Assembly (NCBI GenBank): GCA_045546615.1 | Contig: JAZQDD010000025.1 | Location: 1 to 47,407 of the forward strand | Source: CAG-390 sp045546615 | Lineage (GTDB): Bacteria > Bacillota > Clostridia > Oscillospirales > CAG-272 | DNA: 47,407 nt | Reading direction: 5' to 3' | In this document: in pieces, positions 16,263 to 24,744 of the stretch | Layout: the number at the start of each line of letters is the position of its first letter | Numbering within the stretch: position 1 is the first letter of the stretch | Translations under genes and position numbers: made by a program | The notes under the pieces: model-generated | Seen by the model: the letters and a program-made list of their open reading frames with translations, nothing else | Database searches by the model: none | What the model was told of the DNA's origin: nothing

Positions 16263-16781
16263 TTATTTTTTCAATCCGCATTGTTTATACAACTCCTCTA
16301 TGCAAGGAGATTTGTATTCGATGTACTTATCAATATCGTTCGGAAACAGCTCTGCCGCCGTTTTCTTTACCGCGCTGTATTTTCTCACCGCCTCGGCGTT
16401 GCTTCGCAGAAAATCCCTAAACGTGATATGTCTGCGCAGTTCCTCGGAATTCTGCGGACACACGTACAAATGATGGGGCATCAAATGCGGCTTGTTAGTA
16501 TACTTAAATGCTTCCCTGCCCTTTATCCCAAGATCTCCCTCGTGGACATATCCGACAGCGGCAAGTCCACGGGCAACGGCGGCAAATTCCGAATAGTCCT
16601 TTATAACAACGTCAACGTCGATGCACGGCTTTGCCGACATTCCCTTGACAGAGGTGCTTCCGACGTGTTCGATGCCAATGACCAAGCCGCCGAGCGCACG
16701 CTCGATTTCACTCTTTATATCCAAAAAAGCAGATTCCCACGCTTTATCATAAGGCAGAACTATAACTTTTCTTGTTTTCAT
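16263..16781 (-). CDS. GrpB family protein (UPF0157)
   Basis: A 172-residue member of the GrpB family, related to nucleotidyltransferases. It shows IEHVGSTSVKGMSAKPCIDV with the G-S-T-S and D-x-D residues of that fold, followed by HHLYVCPQNSEELRRHITFR. The biochemical activity of the family is not well established. The ATG at 16781 has AAGGTGAT upstream and replaces a longer frame beginning at 16859. A promoter at 16848-16876 precedes it. It is the first gene of a two-gene unit with the cyclase-family hydrolase. Confidence 0.85.
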   Translation of the reverse strand: MKTRKVIVLPYDKAWESAFLDIKSEIERALGGLVIGIEHVGSTSVKGMSAKPCIDVDVVIKDYSEFAAVARGLAAVGYVHEGDLGIKGREAFKYTNKPHLMPHHLYVCPQNSEELRRHITFRDFLRSNAEAVRKYSAVKKTAAELFPNDIDKYIEYKSPCIEELYKQCGLKK

Positions 16782-16847
16782 ACTATAATCACCTTTTTCT
16801 CGGCTTTGCGTTGGATCTCGCCGTGATGAACACATTTCAACGTATAT

Positions 16848-16876
16848 ATTATATCGCAAAGCAGATAAAATTTCAA
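16848..16876 (-). promoter_or_regulatory. promoter of the GrpB-cyclase unit
   Basis: On the minus strand -35 TTGAAA (16876-16871), 17-bp spacer and -10 TATAAT (16853-16848). Confidence 0.65.
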
Positions 16877-16930
16877 TAGATCATCACCCTCCATTGACAG
16901 CAAAATAATTAAATAATTAAACAATACAAA

Positions 16931-16973
16931 AAAGAACAAGTCAAATGTTTTTTGCATTTGACTTGCTCTTTTT
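16931..16973 (-). terminator. terminator of pncB
   Basis: CAAGTCAAATG (16937-16947) pairs perfectly with CATTTGACTTG (16955-16965) around a 7-nt loop. On the minus strand it follows the pncB stop and leads into TTCTTTTTT. An A/T-rich flank lets it work in both directions. Confidence 0.75.
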
Positions 16974-16975
16974 CT

Positions 16976-18430
16976 TTACGCCTTGCTTCTGAGTTTTCTG
17001 AGCATTGAATTCTTGATACTCCAAAGCTCCTCAGAAAGATCCACGTAGTAGTTATGGGGATTTTCCCAGCGAAGGACCTCATCCCACATTGAAGCAAGCT
17101 GTTCCTCGCAACGCGCGCGTGACTCCTTGATGTCGGGCACGGTATAGACCTGCTTACCGCCGACGAAGATCGGCTCAAGAAGCGGTACTGCCTTTACGTT
17201 TTCAAGCACCTTCCTCTTCCATGTATGAATGGGATCGAAAATCTCAATAGGCTTACTATCGTCCACGACCTCGCCGTGCAAGCAGATAAGGTCTGCTTCC
17301 GCCTTGCCGTTTTCGCGGTTATAAAGTCTATATACCTTTTTGAAATGCGGAGTCGTGATCTTTGCGGTATTCTCGCTGATCTTTATTTTGGGAATGATAT
17401 TGCCCTCGGCATCCTCAATTGCGCAAAGCTTGTACACACCGCCAAAAACGGGGGATGACTTCGACGTTATCAATCTCTCGCCAACACCAAATGCGTCAAC
17501 TTTAGCACCTTGTCGAATTATATCGCGTATTATCTTCTCATCAAGAGAATTGGAAACTATTATTTTGCAGTAATCCAATCCGGCGTCATCAAGCATCTTT
17601 CTTGCCTTCTTGGTTATATAGGTGATATCGCCAGAGTCAAGGCGAATGCCGCATTTTTTAATCCCCAAGGGTTCAAGTATCTCCTTGAACACGCGAATAG
17701 CGTTCGGAATACCGGATTCCAGCGCATTGTAGGTATCTACAAGCAAAGTGGCATTGTTGGGGTATATCTCGCAATACGTCTTGAACGCGGTATATTCATC
17801 GGGGAACATCTGCACCCATGAATGCGCCATAGTGCCTGTTGCGGGAACACCGTAATATTCATCGGTTATGGTGCAGGCAGTACCCGCGCATCCGCCGACA
17901 TATGCCGCCCTAGCACCGAGGATAGCTCCGTCCGCTCCCTGCGCACGTCTTGAACCAAACTCGCTGATAGCTCTGCCCTCCGCAGCGCGAACTATCCTTG
18001 TGGTCTTTGTTGCAATGCAGGACTGGTGATTGAATTGGAGCAGAACGTAGGTCTCGATAAATTGAGCCTGCGGTGCTTTTGCCCTTACGGTGATCAGCGG
18101 TTCTCCGGGGAAAATCACCGTTCCTTCGGGAACAGCCCAGATATCTCCGTCAAAACGGAAATCCGCAAGATACTCAAGGAAGTCCTCATCGAAAAGATTT
18201 TTCGAACGCAAAAACTCTATGTCGCACTCGGTAAAATGAAGGTTGTTTATATAGGATATGATCTGCTCAAGGCCTGCGGCGATCGCGTATCCGCCGCCGT
18301 CGGGATTGCTTCGGAAAAACACATCAAAGTATGTGTAGGTATCTTTGAGTCCGCATTTGAAATATCCGTTCGCCATTGTTAGCTCGTAAAAATCACAAAG
18401 CATAGTAAGATTTCTTTCAATGTCCTTCAT
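16976..18430 (-). CDS. pncB: nicotinate phosphoribosyltransferase
   Basis: A 484-residue enzyme that joins nicotinate to PRPP (with ATP hydrolysis) to give nicotinate mononucleotide in NAD salvage; cytoplasmic. The N-terminal LTMLCDFYELTMANGYFK, central ISEFGSRRAQGADGAILGAR, TGTMAHSWVQMF (H203, equivalent to the phosphorylated His of the family) and GIRLDSGDITYITKKAR are diagnostic. Length matches the long bacterial type. AGAAGGGA lies upstream of the ATG. It begins 1 nt after the stop of a large surface protein, so it may depend on that gene's transcript; no promoter of its own is obvious. A hairpin terminator follows. Confidence 0.93.
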   Translation of the reverse strand: MKDIERNLTMLCDFYELTMANGYFKCGLKDTYTYFDVFFRSNPDGGGYAIAAGLEQIISYINNLHFTECDIEFLRSKNLFDEDFLEYLADFRFDGDIWAVPEGTVIFPGEPLITVRAKAPQAQFIETYVLLQFNHQSCIATKTTRIVRAAEGRAISEFGSRRAQGADGAILGARAAYVGGCAGTACTITDEYYGVPATGTMAHSWVQMFPDEYTAFKTYCEIYPNNATLLVDTYNALESGIPNAIRVFKEILEPLGIKKCGIRLDSGDITYITKKARKMLDDAGLDYCKIIVSNSLDEKIIRDIIRQGAKVDAFGVGERLITSKSSPVFGGVYKLCAIEDAEGNIIPKIKISENTAKITTPHFKKVYRLYNRENGKAEADLICLHGEVVDDSKPIEIFDPIHTWKRKVLENVKAVPLLEPIFVGGKQVYTVPDIKESRARCEEQLASMWDEVLRWENPHNYYVDLSEELWSIKNSMLRKLRSKA

Positions 18431-18431
18431 A

Positions 18432-20816
18432 TCAATTTCCCTTCTTTTCTGAAGTATTATTTTTTCTTTTTTTATCCGAGACCATAACCAAGGCTACAGT
18501 CGAAAGACTTGCAACCGAAAGCACGACTATAGCAGTTATTGTCCTGCCTTTGGCAAAAGTATCTCCCGAATCGTCGCGAAGATCATTTCTCGCATCGTCA
18601 AGTACAGCGGACAGCTCATTCGAGGTGTACTTCATACTATTTATTGATACCTTATATAGATGAAGCTCGTAGTCTCCCTCTCCCGTAATGCGCTTCGCGC
18701 ACAGACGGATGGAATCGACCTTCGTGTCGGTAGAAACTGCTGACGTGTCTATCGTGAGTACGGAGCGTTCACCGCCTCTGACGGTGGCTTTTGCCTCAAC
18801 ACTCGTTTGCTCGCTATATAGCTTTATCAATATCTCAAATATTTCATTTTGCTCACCCGGGCAGTCAATATCGAACGAAACACTGTCGCAGTAAAGGGCG
18901 AGATTTGAGTTAGCACCTATATATCCAATGTCGGCGTATTCCCCTGCTTCGGCAGAAAGGAAGCTGGCTTTTAAGTATTTCCCGCTGCTTCCCGTTACAT
19001 TTTTCAGCGACGAACAGTTAAAGCCGCCATACCACCCCTCATTACTGCTTTGAGCCGTAAAATCCCATATATTTACGCTGCCTTTGCTGTTTACTGCACC
19101 GCTTGACATGGGAAGCTCCAAAACATTGCGATATATCCCCGTAGAGTCTTTAGCTCCGAAAATAATATCCGACCAGCTCCCCGCACCAAAAACAGCGAGC
19201 GCATACGAGGTCTCCTTGGGGGAAGTCTTTGTATCTATGTGTTTAAACAGATGAGAAATGCTTGAAATTCCGTATCCTCCAACGTCCTCAAATGACACGG
19301 CAAAAACAGATGCTCCTGCCGCCGCAAGACTCATATAGCTGTAAGAATATCCCACGCCGAGAGCAGTATCCTTTGTATTCTCGTCGGGATACCAGCACCA
19401 GAAATACTCTTTGCAAACCGCATCGCTCTTTGCCGTTATGCGATCGAGTGCATCCATAAATACCCCAATATTATCAGCGCAAAAATACGGTGCCTCCGCA
19501 GGAGTAGGCTCGGGAAGCGGCCTATCCTCGGTCTCCATCGGAACAGGCGTTGTTTCTTCGTGGGTGAGTGTTGTTTCTTCGGGTATGAGCGTCGTTTCTT
19601 CGGGGGTGAGTGTTGTTTCTTCGGGCGCGAGCGTTGTCTCGGGGGGAACGGTGGTAAAATCGGCATCTACTCCGCCCGTGTCCTCCACGTAAAAATAATT
19701 ATCGTAAAGCCCGTATGGATTATGAGTAGTTTCCGCCATAATGATGACGCGCATAGTTGTACGTTTTGAAAGATACTCTCCAACCTTTGAAACAAAGCTC
19801 TGAAAGTTTGGCTCGCCGTTAAAATTCATTTTATCGGTGACGGGAAGTATCAAAGCGATAGGCTCACCTTGCAAAGCATCAGCCGCGGCAGCACCTATAA
19901 TAGAAACGATGGATGATATCATTCTGCAATATCCGTCCCCCACATCGGTGCTGAAATTATACAATGATGGTTCATTAAGCCCTCTGCCTATTATAAAGCC
20001 CGTTATGCTTCCATCCGCACCTCCGCTGTATCTGGAGCAAATGAAATGAATATGAGCATAAAGCGATATAAGGGCGCTTTCGTTATTGACATATATACTG
20101 TTGTAAGGTGCCGTACCGCGCTTTTCTTCCGTAAAGACAGGAAGCGCACCATCACTCGGTATAAGCAATCTAAGATAAACGTTTGCGCCTGCCGCACCGT
20201 ATGAACGTACCGCTTTGTCAAGGCTGTCTATATACGCACGGTCGAAATAAAATATCTCTCCATCTATCGTATAAAAATATCCGTTGCGCGTCTCGCTTTT
20301 TAATTTATCAAGTTCAACGTCAACAAAAGCACTCGATGCGTCCGAGTTGACCGCACTTACGTGGTCCTTGGTATTGACACCCTTAAATCCACCTGAAACA
20401 GGGGCAGTAGCATTACAATCTATGTATCTTGGCGGAGCTACAAGTAAAATTTCATCGCCATCCTCTAAAGCAACGGCATACATGGAGAGTCTGTCGGCAA
20501 TAGATTCACAACTCACCTTGATCTCAAATCTCATGGACATCACGACTCTTACTATCAGAGTACCGTATCTTATTGCACCCGTAGTGTTTTCCCACGGGCG
20601 TATACGGTAAAGCGACAGCGTCGCATCCTTGTGTCGTGTTGCAACTTTATGATCGACAGTTCCGCTTATAGTAAGCATACCGCTATCAGAATCGAGAGTG
20701 CATTGATAAACACTGCCTGCATATTCTGTCCCTTCGGCGTTCGAGGGAATCAGAATGAGAGCGAGAAGCAAGGCACTTGCTATGAGCAAAGATATAAAGC
20801 GATAAGTTTTTTTCAT
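18432..20816 (-). CDS. secreted, membrane-anchored surface protein (DUF5722-like)
   Basis: A 794-residue exported protein: signal peptide (1-27), a beta-rich N-terminal region, then a TIM-barrel-like region (~135-400, KGVNTKDHVSAVNSDASSAF, DGEIFYFDRAYIDSLDKAV, FIIGRGLNEPSLY) resembling DUF5722. A Thr/Glu/Pro linker (~405-445) has repeats of EETTLxP. The second half of the putative glycosidase-like domain is followed by a beta-sandwich-like region (~570-730), a C-terminal membrane helix (~760-779) and a KKRKNN tail. It is therefore probably tethered to the outer face of the cell membrane and may act on carbohydrate, though catalytic residues cannot be assigned. A weak GGGGG-type ribosome site precedes the ATG. 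The linker repeat sits inside the barrel-like domain, which is unusual. Confidence 0.65.
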   Translation of the reverse strand: MKKTYRFISLLIASALLLALILIPSNAEGTEYAGSVYQCTLDSDSGMLTISGTVDHKVATRHKDATLSLYRIRPWENTTGAIRYGTLIVRVVMSMRFEIKVSCESIADRLSMYAVALEDGDEILLVAPPRYIDCNATAPVSGGFKGVNTKDHVSAVNSDASSAFVDVELDKLKSETRNGYFYTIDGEIFYFDRAYIDSLDKAVRSYGAAGANVYLRLLIPSDGALPVFTEEKRGTAPYNSIYVNNESALISLYAHIHFICSRYSGGADGSITGFIIGRGLNEPSLYNFSTDVGDGYCRMISSIVSIIGAAAADALQGEPIALILPVTDKMNFNGEPNFQSFVSKVGEYLSKRTTMRVIIMAETTHNPYGLYDNYFYVEDTGGVDADFTTVPPETTLAPEETTLTPEETTLIPEETTLTHEETTPVPMETEDRPLPEPTPAEAPYFCADNIGVFMDALDRITAKSDAVCKEYFWCWYPDENTKDTALGVGYSYSYMSLAAAGASVFAVSFEDVGGYGISSISHLFKHIDTKTSPKETSYALAVFGAGSWSDIIFGAKDSTGIYRNVLELPMSSGAVNSKGSVNIWDFTAQSSNEGWYGGFNCSSLKNVTGSSGKYLKASFLSAEAGEYADIGYIGANSNLALYCDSVSFDIDCPGEQNEIFEILIKLYSEQTSVEAKATVRGGERSVLTIDTSAVSTDTKVDSIRLCAKRITGEGDYELHLYKVSINSMKYTSNELSAVLDDARNDLRDDSGDTFAKGRTITAIVVLSVASLSTVALVMVSDKKRKNNTSEKKGN

Positions 20817-20846
20817 CCTTTCCCCCTTATAAAATGATTTTTAATT

Positions 20847-20852
20847 ATTATA
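20847..20852 (-). promoter_or_regulatory. extended -10 of the DUF5722-like/pncB unit
   Basis: On the minus strand TGTGATATAAT occurs with the TATAAT at 20852-20847. No good -35 hexamer is found at 16-18 bp, which fits an extended -10 promoter. Confidence 0.5.
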
Positions 20853-20913
20853 TCACACTTTGTCGGTTTAAAAAAGTCTTTTTTAAAAAATAAGCTATAT
20901 TTTTCAAAAACTA

Positions 20914-20942
20914 TTGCTTTTTAATGATAAATGTAATATAAT
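20914..20942 (+). promoter_or_regulatory. promoter of the lipase-dockerin gene
   Basis: -35 TTGCTT (20914-20919), 17-bp spacer and -10 TATAAT (20937-20942), about 45 nt before the ATG. Confidence 0.65.
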
Positions 20943-20992
20943 TATTATATATTTGTCAAGTATATCCAAATAAATGTTATGGAGATATAAAA

Positions 20993-23335
20993 ATGAAAAG
21001 AGCTTTGACATTCGCGCTTGCACTGCTTATTATCCTTTGCAGCATTCCCTTTGTGTCCATTGCACAGGATGCGTCAAATCCTCTGCAAGAGATCACGTTC
21101 TCGTATAATTCGGGGGAAGATTATACCGCCACTTGCTACTACACTCACGATTACTTTGTGGGTAGCTCGTATGAGTATAACCCAAGCCTTGCAACGATGT
21201 CGTTGAGTTTGGCTATGTCTGCCTTCGGAAACGCCACCGGCAATCAGGAGGATTATTCAAACAAAAGCTCCAGCGCCAAAGAGCTGCTCATGAACATAGG
21301 TGTCCCCGAGGAAAACATCGACACCAACGATTGGTTCACGGTAAAGCCCACTAAAGACTCTATCGGCGTTGTCTCGGCTAATATGCCCATCACACTGTCC
21401 TCGGGCGAATACACCCTCATCATCGTTGCTGTTCGCGGCGGCGGATACGAGCAGGAATGGGCAAGCAACTTCACTATCGGCGCCGAGGGACAGCACCAAG
21501 GATTTGCAGAGGCCAAAGATATGGTTGCCGAGTATCTTAAATCCTACGTTGACGAACAGAACATCACGGGCGACGTCAAGCTTTGGATCACGGGATACAG
21601 CCGCGCGGCTGCTACCGCAAATCTTCTTGGCGGTGCGATCGACGACGGAATGGTCATCAGCGAGAATATCTCCTACGATCTTGACGATGTTTATACATAC
21701 TGTTTTGAAACTCCCGCAGGCGCATTGATTGCGGACGTAGAGGGCAAAACGGTTTACAATAATATCTTCAGCATCATCAACCCCAACGACCTCGTTCCCT
21801 TCGTTGCTCCTTCGGGTCTGGGCTTTTGCCGATATGGAATCGACATCTTTTTGCCTTCCGCCGAAAACTCTGAAAACTATGAGGAGCTAAAGGCAAAGAT
21901 GCTTGCGGTGTATGAGGCTATGCCCAGCACCACGGATTACATAGTTGATAATTTCCAAATGAAAAAGCTCAACGTTTTGGGCTTCCTTGGTAACAACTAC
22001 ATTGTTGACGATAATGACAACGACTATTCCCAAAGCTATTACCTTTCCACCTATGTGAACATCCTTGCAACCGAGTTCATAAAGACACGCGACGTTTTCG
22101 TTGATACATACCAGACCGAGGTTCGCGAGATATGCTCCGTTGTTTTCGGCGGCACGGAAGAGCAGACGATGATAATCATCGATTCATTCTCCTCGCAAGC
22201 GCAGGCAAATTGGGGCTCGCTCGTTGGAAAATACGTTTTAAATGCCATAAATCCTTGGGCAGACAAGGAAGATGCCTTCCTGATGGTTTCCGAGTGGCTC
22301 AAGAATGCCCTTAACGAAGCCGGCATCGCCGACTATGATGAGGCTGTAATCGACGCGGCGGGCAAGGCTCTCGCAACTCTTATGCTCGACCTCGTAGTAA
22401 GCCATCCCAACTATTTCTCCACCGCTGTAATGAATCTTGAGTGCATAGCATCGGCGCACTTCCCCGAGCTGTGCTACTCGTGGCTCGTATCCATGGACTC
22501 CAACTATGAGCCTAAAGCGGAAGACTCCGAGCCTGTAACTACAATCCCCGAGACTACTGTCCCCGAAACCACAGTCCCCGAAACCACAGTTCCCGAAACT
22601 ACAGTTCCCGAGACTACTGTCCCTGAAACTACAGTTCCCGAGACCACAATTCCCGAGACTACAATCCCCGAAACTACAGTTCCCGAGACTACTGTCCCTG
22701 AAACTACAATCCCCGAAACCACAGTTCCCGAGACTACAGTTCCCGAGACTACTGTCCCTGAAACTACAGTTCCCGAGACTACAGTTCCCGAGACTACGAT
22801 ACCCGAGACCACAGTTCCCGAGACTACAGTTCCCGAGACTACAGTTCCCGAAACTACAGTTCCCGAGCCTACCGAAACAGAGACTACCGAACCCGAGATC
22901 ACCGAGCCTGAATACGATCATTTCGACTTCGAAGCAGACTCCAACTCCGATAACGTATCGCTCGATAATGATGCAAAAACGCTAACGTTCTCATCGGGAG
23001 CCGCAAGCGCTGATAATATTCTTGAGCTTTTAGTGAACGATGACGTTGTTATCAAAGATGCAAACGGAAACGTTGTAACCGACGGCAAGGTTGGCACAGG
23101 ATGCACTGTTACATCCACGATCAACGGAGTTTCCGAAACCGTTGATGTCGTTGTGGTTGGCGACGTAAACGGCGATGGCGACATCGCAAGCGACGACGTG
23201 CTAACACTCACCTCATCGCTCATATCCCATACTCCTCTTGAAGGTGCTTACGGGGCTGCCGCTGACACAAACGGTGACGGTTCGTTTACCTCATCTGACG
23301 TTCTTCACCTTGCGCTTAACGTTAAGGGACATTAA
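20993..23335 (+). CDS. secreted lipase-like hydrolase with repeat linker and type I dockerin
   Basis: A 780-residue exported protein. Signal peptide 1-24; alpha/beta-hydrolase domain ~30-500 with nucleophile elbow TGYSRAAATAN (S203), a likely acid in INPNDLVPF (D266) and a likely catalytic His in SAHFPELCYSW (H489), resembling class 3 lipases. Residues 516-625 are 22 copies of TT(V/I)PE. A small beta domain (~640-708) resembles modules that precede dockerins. The C-terminal dockerin (~710-780) has two calcium loops, DVNGDGDIASDD and DTNGDGSFTSSD. The dockerin would attach the enzyme to a cohesin-bearing scaffold outside the cell; no scaffoldin is in the window. Substrate unknown. A good promoter and terminator flank it, so it is monocistronic. 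Confidence 0.8.
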   Translation: MKRALTFALALLIILCSIPFVSIAQDASNPLQEITFSYNSGEDYTATCYYTHDYFVGSSYEYNPSLATMSLSLAMSAFGNATGNQEDYSNKSSSAKELLMNIGVPEENIDTNDWFTVKPTKDSIGVVSANMPITLSSGEYTLIIVAVRGGGYEQEWASNFTIGAEGQHQGFAEAKDMVAEYLKSYVDEQNITGDVKLWITGYSRAAATANLLGGAIDDGMVISENISYDLDDVYTYCFETPAGALIADVEGKTVYNNIFSIINPNDLVPFVAPSGLGFCRYGIDIFLPSAENSENYEELKAKMLAVYEAMPSTTDYIVDNFQMKKLNVLGFLGNNYIVDDNDNDYSQSYYLSTYVNILATEFIKTRDVFVDTYQTEVREICSVVFGGTEEQTMIIIDSFSSQAQANWGSLVGKYVLNAINPWADKEDAFLMVSEWLKNALNEAGIADYDEAVIDAAGKALATLMLDLVVSHPNYFSTAVMNLECIASAHFPELCYSWLVSMDSNYEPKAEDSEPVTTIPETTVPETTVPETTVPETTVPETTVPETTVPETTIPETTIPETTVPETTVPETTIPETTVPETTVPETTVPETTVPETTVPETTIPETTVPETTVPETTVPETTVPEPTETETTEPEITEPEYDHFDFEADSNSDNVSLDNDAKTLTFSSGAASADNILELLVNDDVVIKDANGNVVTDGKVGTGCTVTSTINGVSETVDVVVVGDVNGDGDIASDDVLTLTSSLISHTPLEGAYGAAADTNGDGSFTSSDVLHLALNVKGH
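22538..22867 (+). repeat. 22 tandem 15-bp units encoding TT(V/I)PE
   Basis: An uninterrupted in-frame run of 22 units of 15 bp (330 bp). Units differ mainly at third codon positions and at the Val/Ile codon (ATC/ATT/ATA versus GTT/GTC). Such Thr/Pro linkers separate catalytic and docking domains in Clostridia. The number of units is likely variable between strains through slippage or recombination. Confidence 0.95.
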
Positions 23336-23346
23336 TTAAACGAAAT

Positions 23347-23378
23347 AAACCCGCCGAAACCGGCGGGTTTGTTTTGTT
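23347..23378 (+). terminator. terminator of the lipase-dockerin gene
   Basis: A 10-bp perfect stem (AAACCCGCCG at 23347-23356 with CGGCGGGTTT at 23361-23370), a 4-nt loop, then GTTTTGTT. It lies at the 3' end of both converging genes. Confidence 0.8.
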
Positions 23379-24612
23379 ATAACATAAGCTCGTAGGCGAT
23401 ATAGTGCGAGCCATACATATCGCACTCACCGCGAGCAACAAAGCCTATGCGCTCGTAGGTTTTTCGTGCCGCCATATTGATGCTTGCGGCAAGGATATGG
23501 ACAGCTTTACAGCCGTCATTTTTGAAGACATCTACAAGCTCGCGCACCATAACGGCGGCATAGCCGTGTCCGCGGTGTTCGGGAGATATGGCAACTCGCG
23601 CAAACTCACGCGTGTTATCGGTAACCTTGAAATAACCGAGCGCATCAACCTCGGCAACACTATTTTCTACAGATATAGCTCCGATAACCGCCCCTCCCTT
23701 TTCAAGAACGTAGAGATTGCCCAGCGCAAAATCGTTCTGCGCTTCCTCAACGCACGGATAATTCTCGTCCCACACACATCCCACGCCGCCCTTTACAGCA
23801 TCGTACAGCGCGGCTACAACGGGTACATCGGCATCTGCCGCCAAGCGGAACGAGAGGTCTGATACGTTAAGCTCGATTCCTACGGGGCAATGATCGCTTC
23901 CCATCACGTCGGTAAATATCATACTGTCCGAAAGTCCCTTGCGAAGTCTGTCCGATATTACAAAATAATCAATACGCCACCCTATGTTCTTTGCGCGTGC
24001 GCTGTACATATAGCTCCACCACGAATAAGTAACGCGGCTCGGATACATATATCGGAAGGTATCCGTAAATCCAACCGAGAGAAGCTCTCCGAATTTTCCG
24101 CGCTCCTCGTCGGTAAATCCTGCGCTGAAATGGTTGGTTTTGGGGTTTTTGAGGTCGATATCGTTATGGGCTACGTTCAGGTCTCCGCAATAGATAACGG
24201 GCTTTTTCGCATCAAGACGAATCATATATTCGCGCAGGGCATCCTCCCACGTCATTCTATACGAAAGACGCGTCAGCTCGCGTTGCGAGTTCGGCGTGTA
24301 AACACACAGCAAATAGAAATTTTCATATTCAAGCGTTATCGCTCTTCCCTCGTTATCATGCTCGGGGATGCCAATGCCATAGCTTACGGAAAGCGGCTCG
24401 TGCTTTGTAAATATCGCAGTTCCCGAATATCCCTTTTTCTCCGCGCTGTTCCAATACTGATAATATCCCGCGGGAGCAAACTCCGCCTGCCCCTCTTGCA
24501 TTTTCGTCTCCTGTACACAGAAAAAATCCGCATCCTGCTCGGCAAAAAAGTCAGCAAAGCCTTTACCAAGACAAGATCTAAAGCCATTAACGTTCCAAGA
24601 TATAAATTTCAT
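23377..24612 (-). CDS. exonuclease III fused to a GNAT acetyltransferase
   Basis: A 411-residue two-domain protein. Residues 1-250 are a complete ExoIII/AP-endonuclease: ISWNVNGFRS, CVQETKMQ (E35), YCGDLNVAHNDID (D144, N146) and MGSDHCPVGIEL (D240-H241). It would cut DNA at abasic sites and degrade 3' ends in base-excision repair. Residues ~255-411 are a GNAT domain with FARVAISPEHRGHGYAAVMV (CoA loop R347-G350) and ASINMAARKTYERIGFVARG. The reading frame is continuous, with no stop or internal ribosome site at the join. Typical ExoA proteins end near residue 250. A promoter with extended -10 precedes it. Confidence 0.9.
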   Translation of the reverse strand: MKFISWNVNGFRSCLGKGFADFFAEQDADFFCVQETKMQEGQAEFAPAGYYQYWNSAEKKGYSGTAIFTKHEPLSVSYGIGIPEHDNEGRAITLEYENFYLLCVYTPNSQRELTRLSYRMTWEDALREYMIRLDAKKPVIYCGDLNVAHNDIDLKNPKTNHFSAGFTDEERGKFGELLSVGFTDTFRYMYPSRVTYSWWSYMYSARAKNIGWRIDYFVISDRLRKGLSDSMIFTDVMGSDHCPVGIELNVSDLSFRLAADADVPVVAALYDAVKGGVGCVWDENYPCVEEAQNDFALGNLYVLEKGGAVIGAISVENSVAEVDALGYFKVTDNTREFARVAISPEHRGHGYAAVMVRELVDVFKNDGCKAVHILAASINMAARKTYERIGFVARGECDMYGSHYIAYELML

Positions 24613-24642
24613 TATTCTACCTCAATTTTTTACTTCAAGGTT

Positions 24643-24671
24643 ATTATATCACAATTTTTATACTTACGCAA
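24643..24671 (-). promoter_or_regulatory. promoter of the ExoIII-GNAT gene
   Basis: On the minus strand -35 TTGCGT (24671-24666), 17-bp spacer, -10 TATAAT (24648-24643) in the context TGTGATATAAT. Confidence 0.6.
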
Positions 24672-24685
24672 GTTAAGTGAAAGGG

Positions 24686-24714
24686 TTTACAAAATTATAT
24701 TTTTGTGGTAAAAT
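24686..24714 (+). promoter_or_regulatory. promoter of the DUF3737 gene
   Basis: -35 TTTACA (24686-24691), 17-bp spacer, -10 TAAAAT (24709-24714). It is divergent from the ExoIII-GNAT promoter 15 bp away. Confidence 0.6.
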
Positions 24715-24744
24715 AGAGAAAATCGCAAAACATGGGTAATTATA

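Noticed and set aside
16860..16975. tRNA or riboswitch between GrpB and pncB
   Set aside because: Only a promoter and a simple terminator hairpin are visible; no cloverleaf or aptamer-like core. I saw no tRNA or rRNA elsewhere in the window.
22538..22867. Possible CRISPR array
   Set aside because: Units are 15 bp with no spacers and are in frame inside a gene; the 78-bp repeats of the LRR genes are likewise coding. No cas gene is present.
22238..22921. Long minus-strand frames rich in GNCSLGNCSFG or VVSGTVVSGT
   Set aside because: They are the reverse reading of the 15-bp repeat that encodes TT(V/I)PE in the lipase-dockerin gene; low complexity, no ribosome site.
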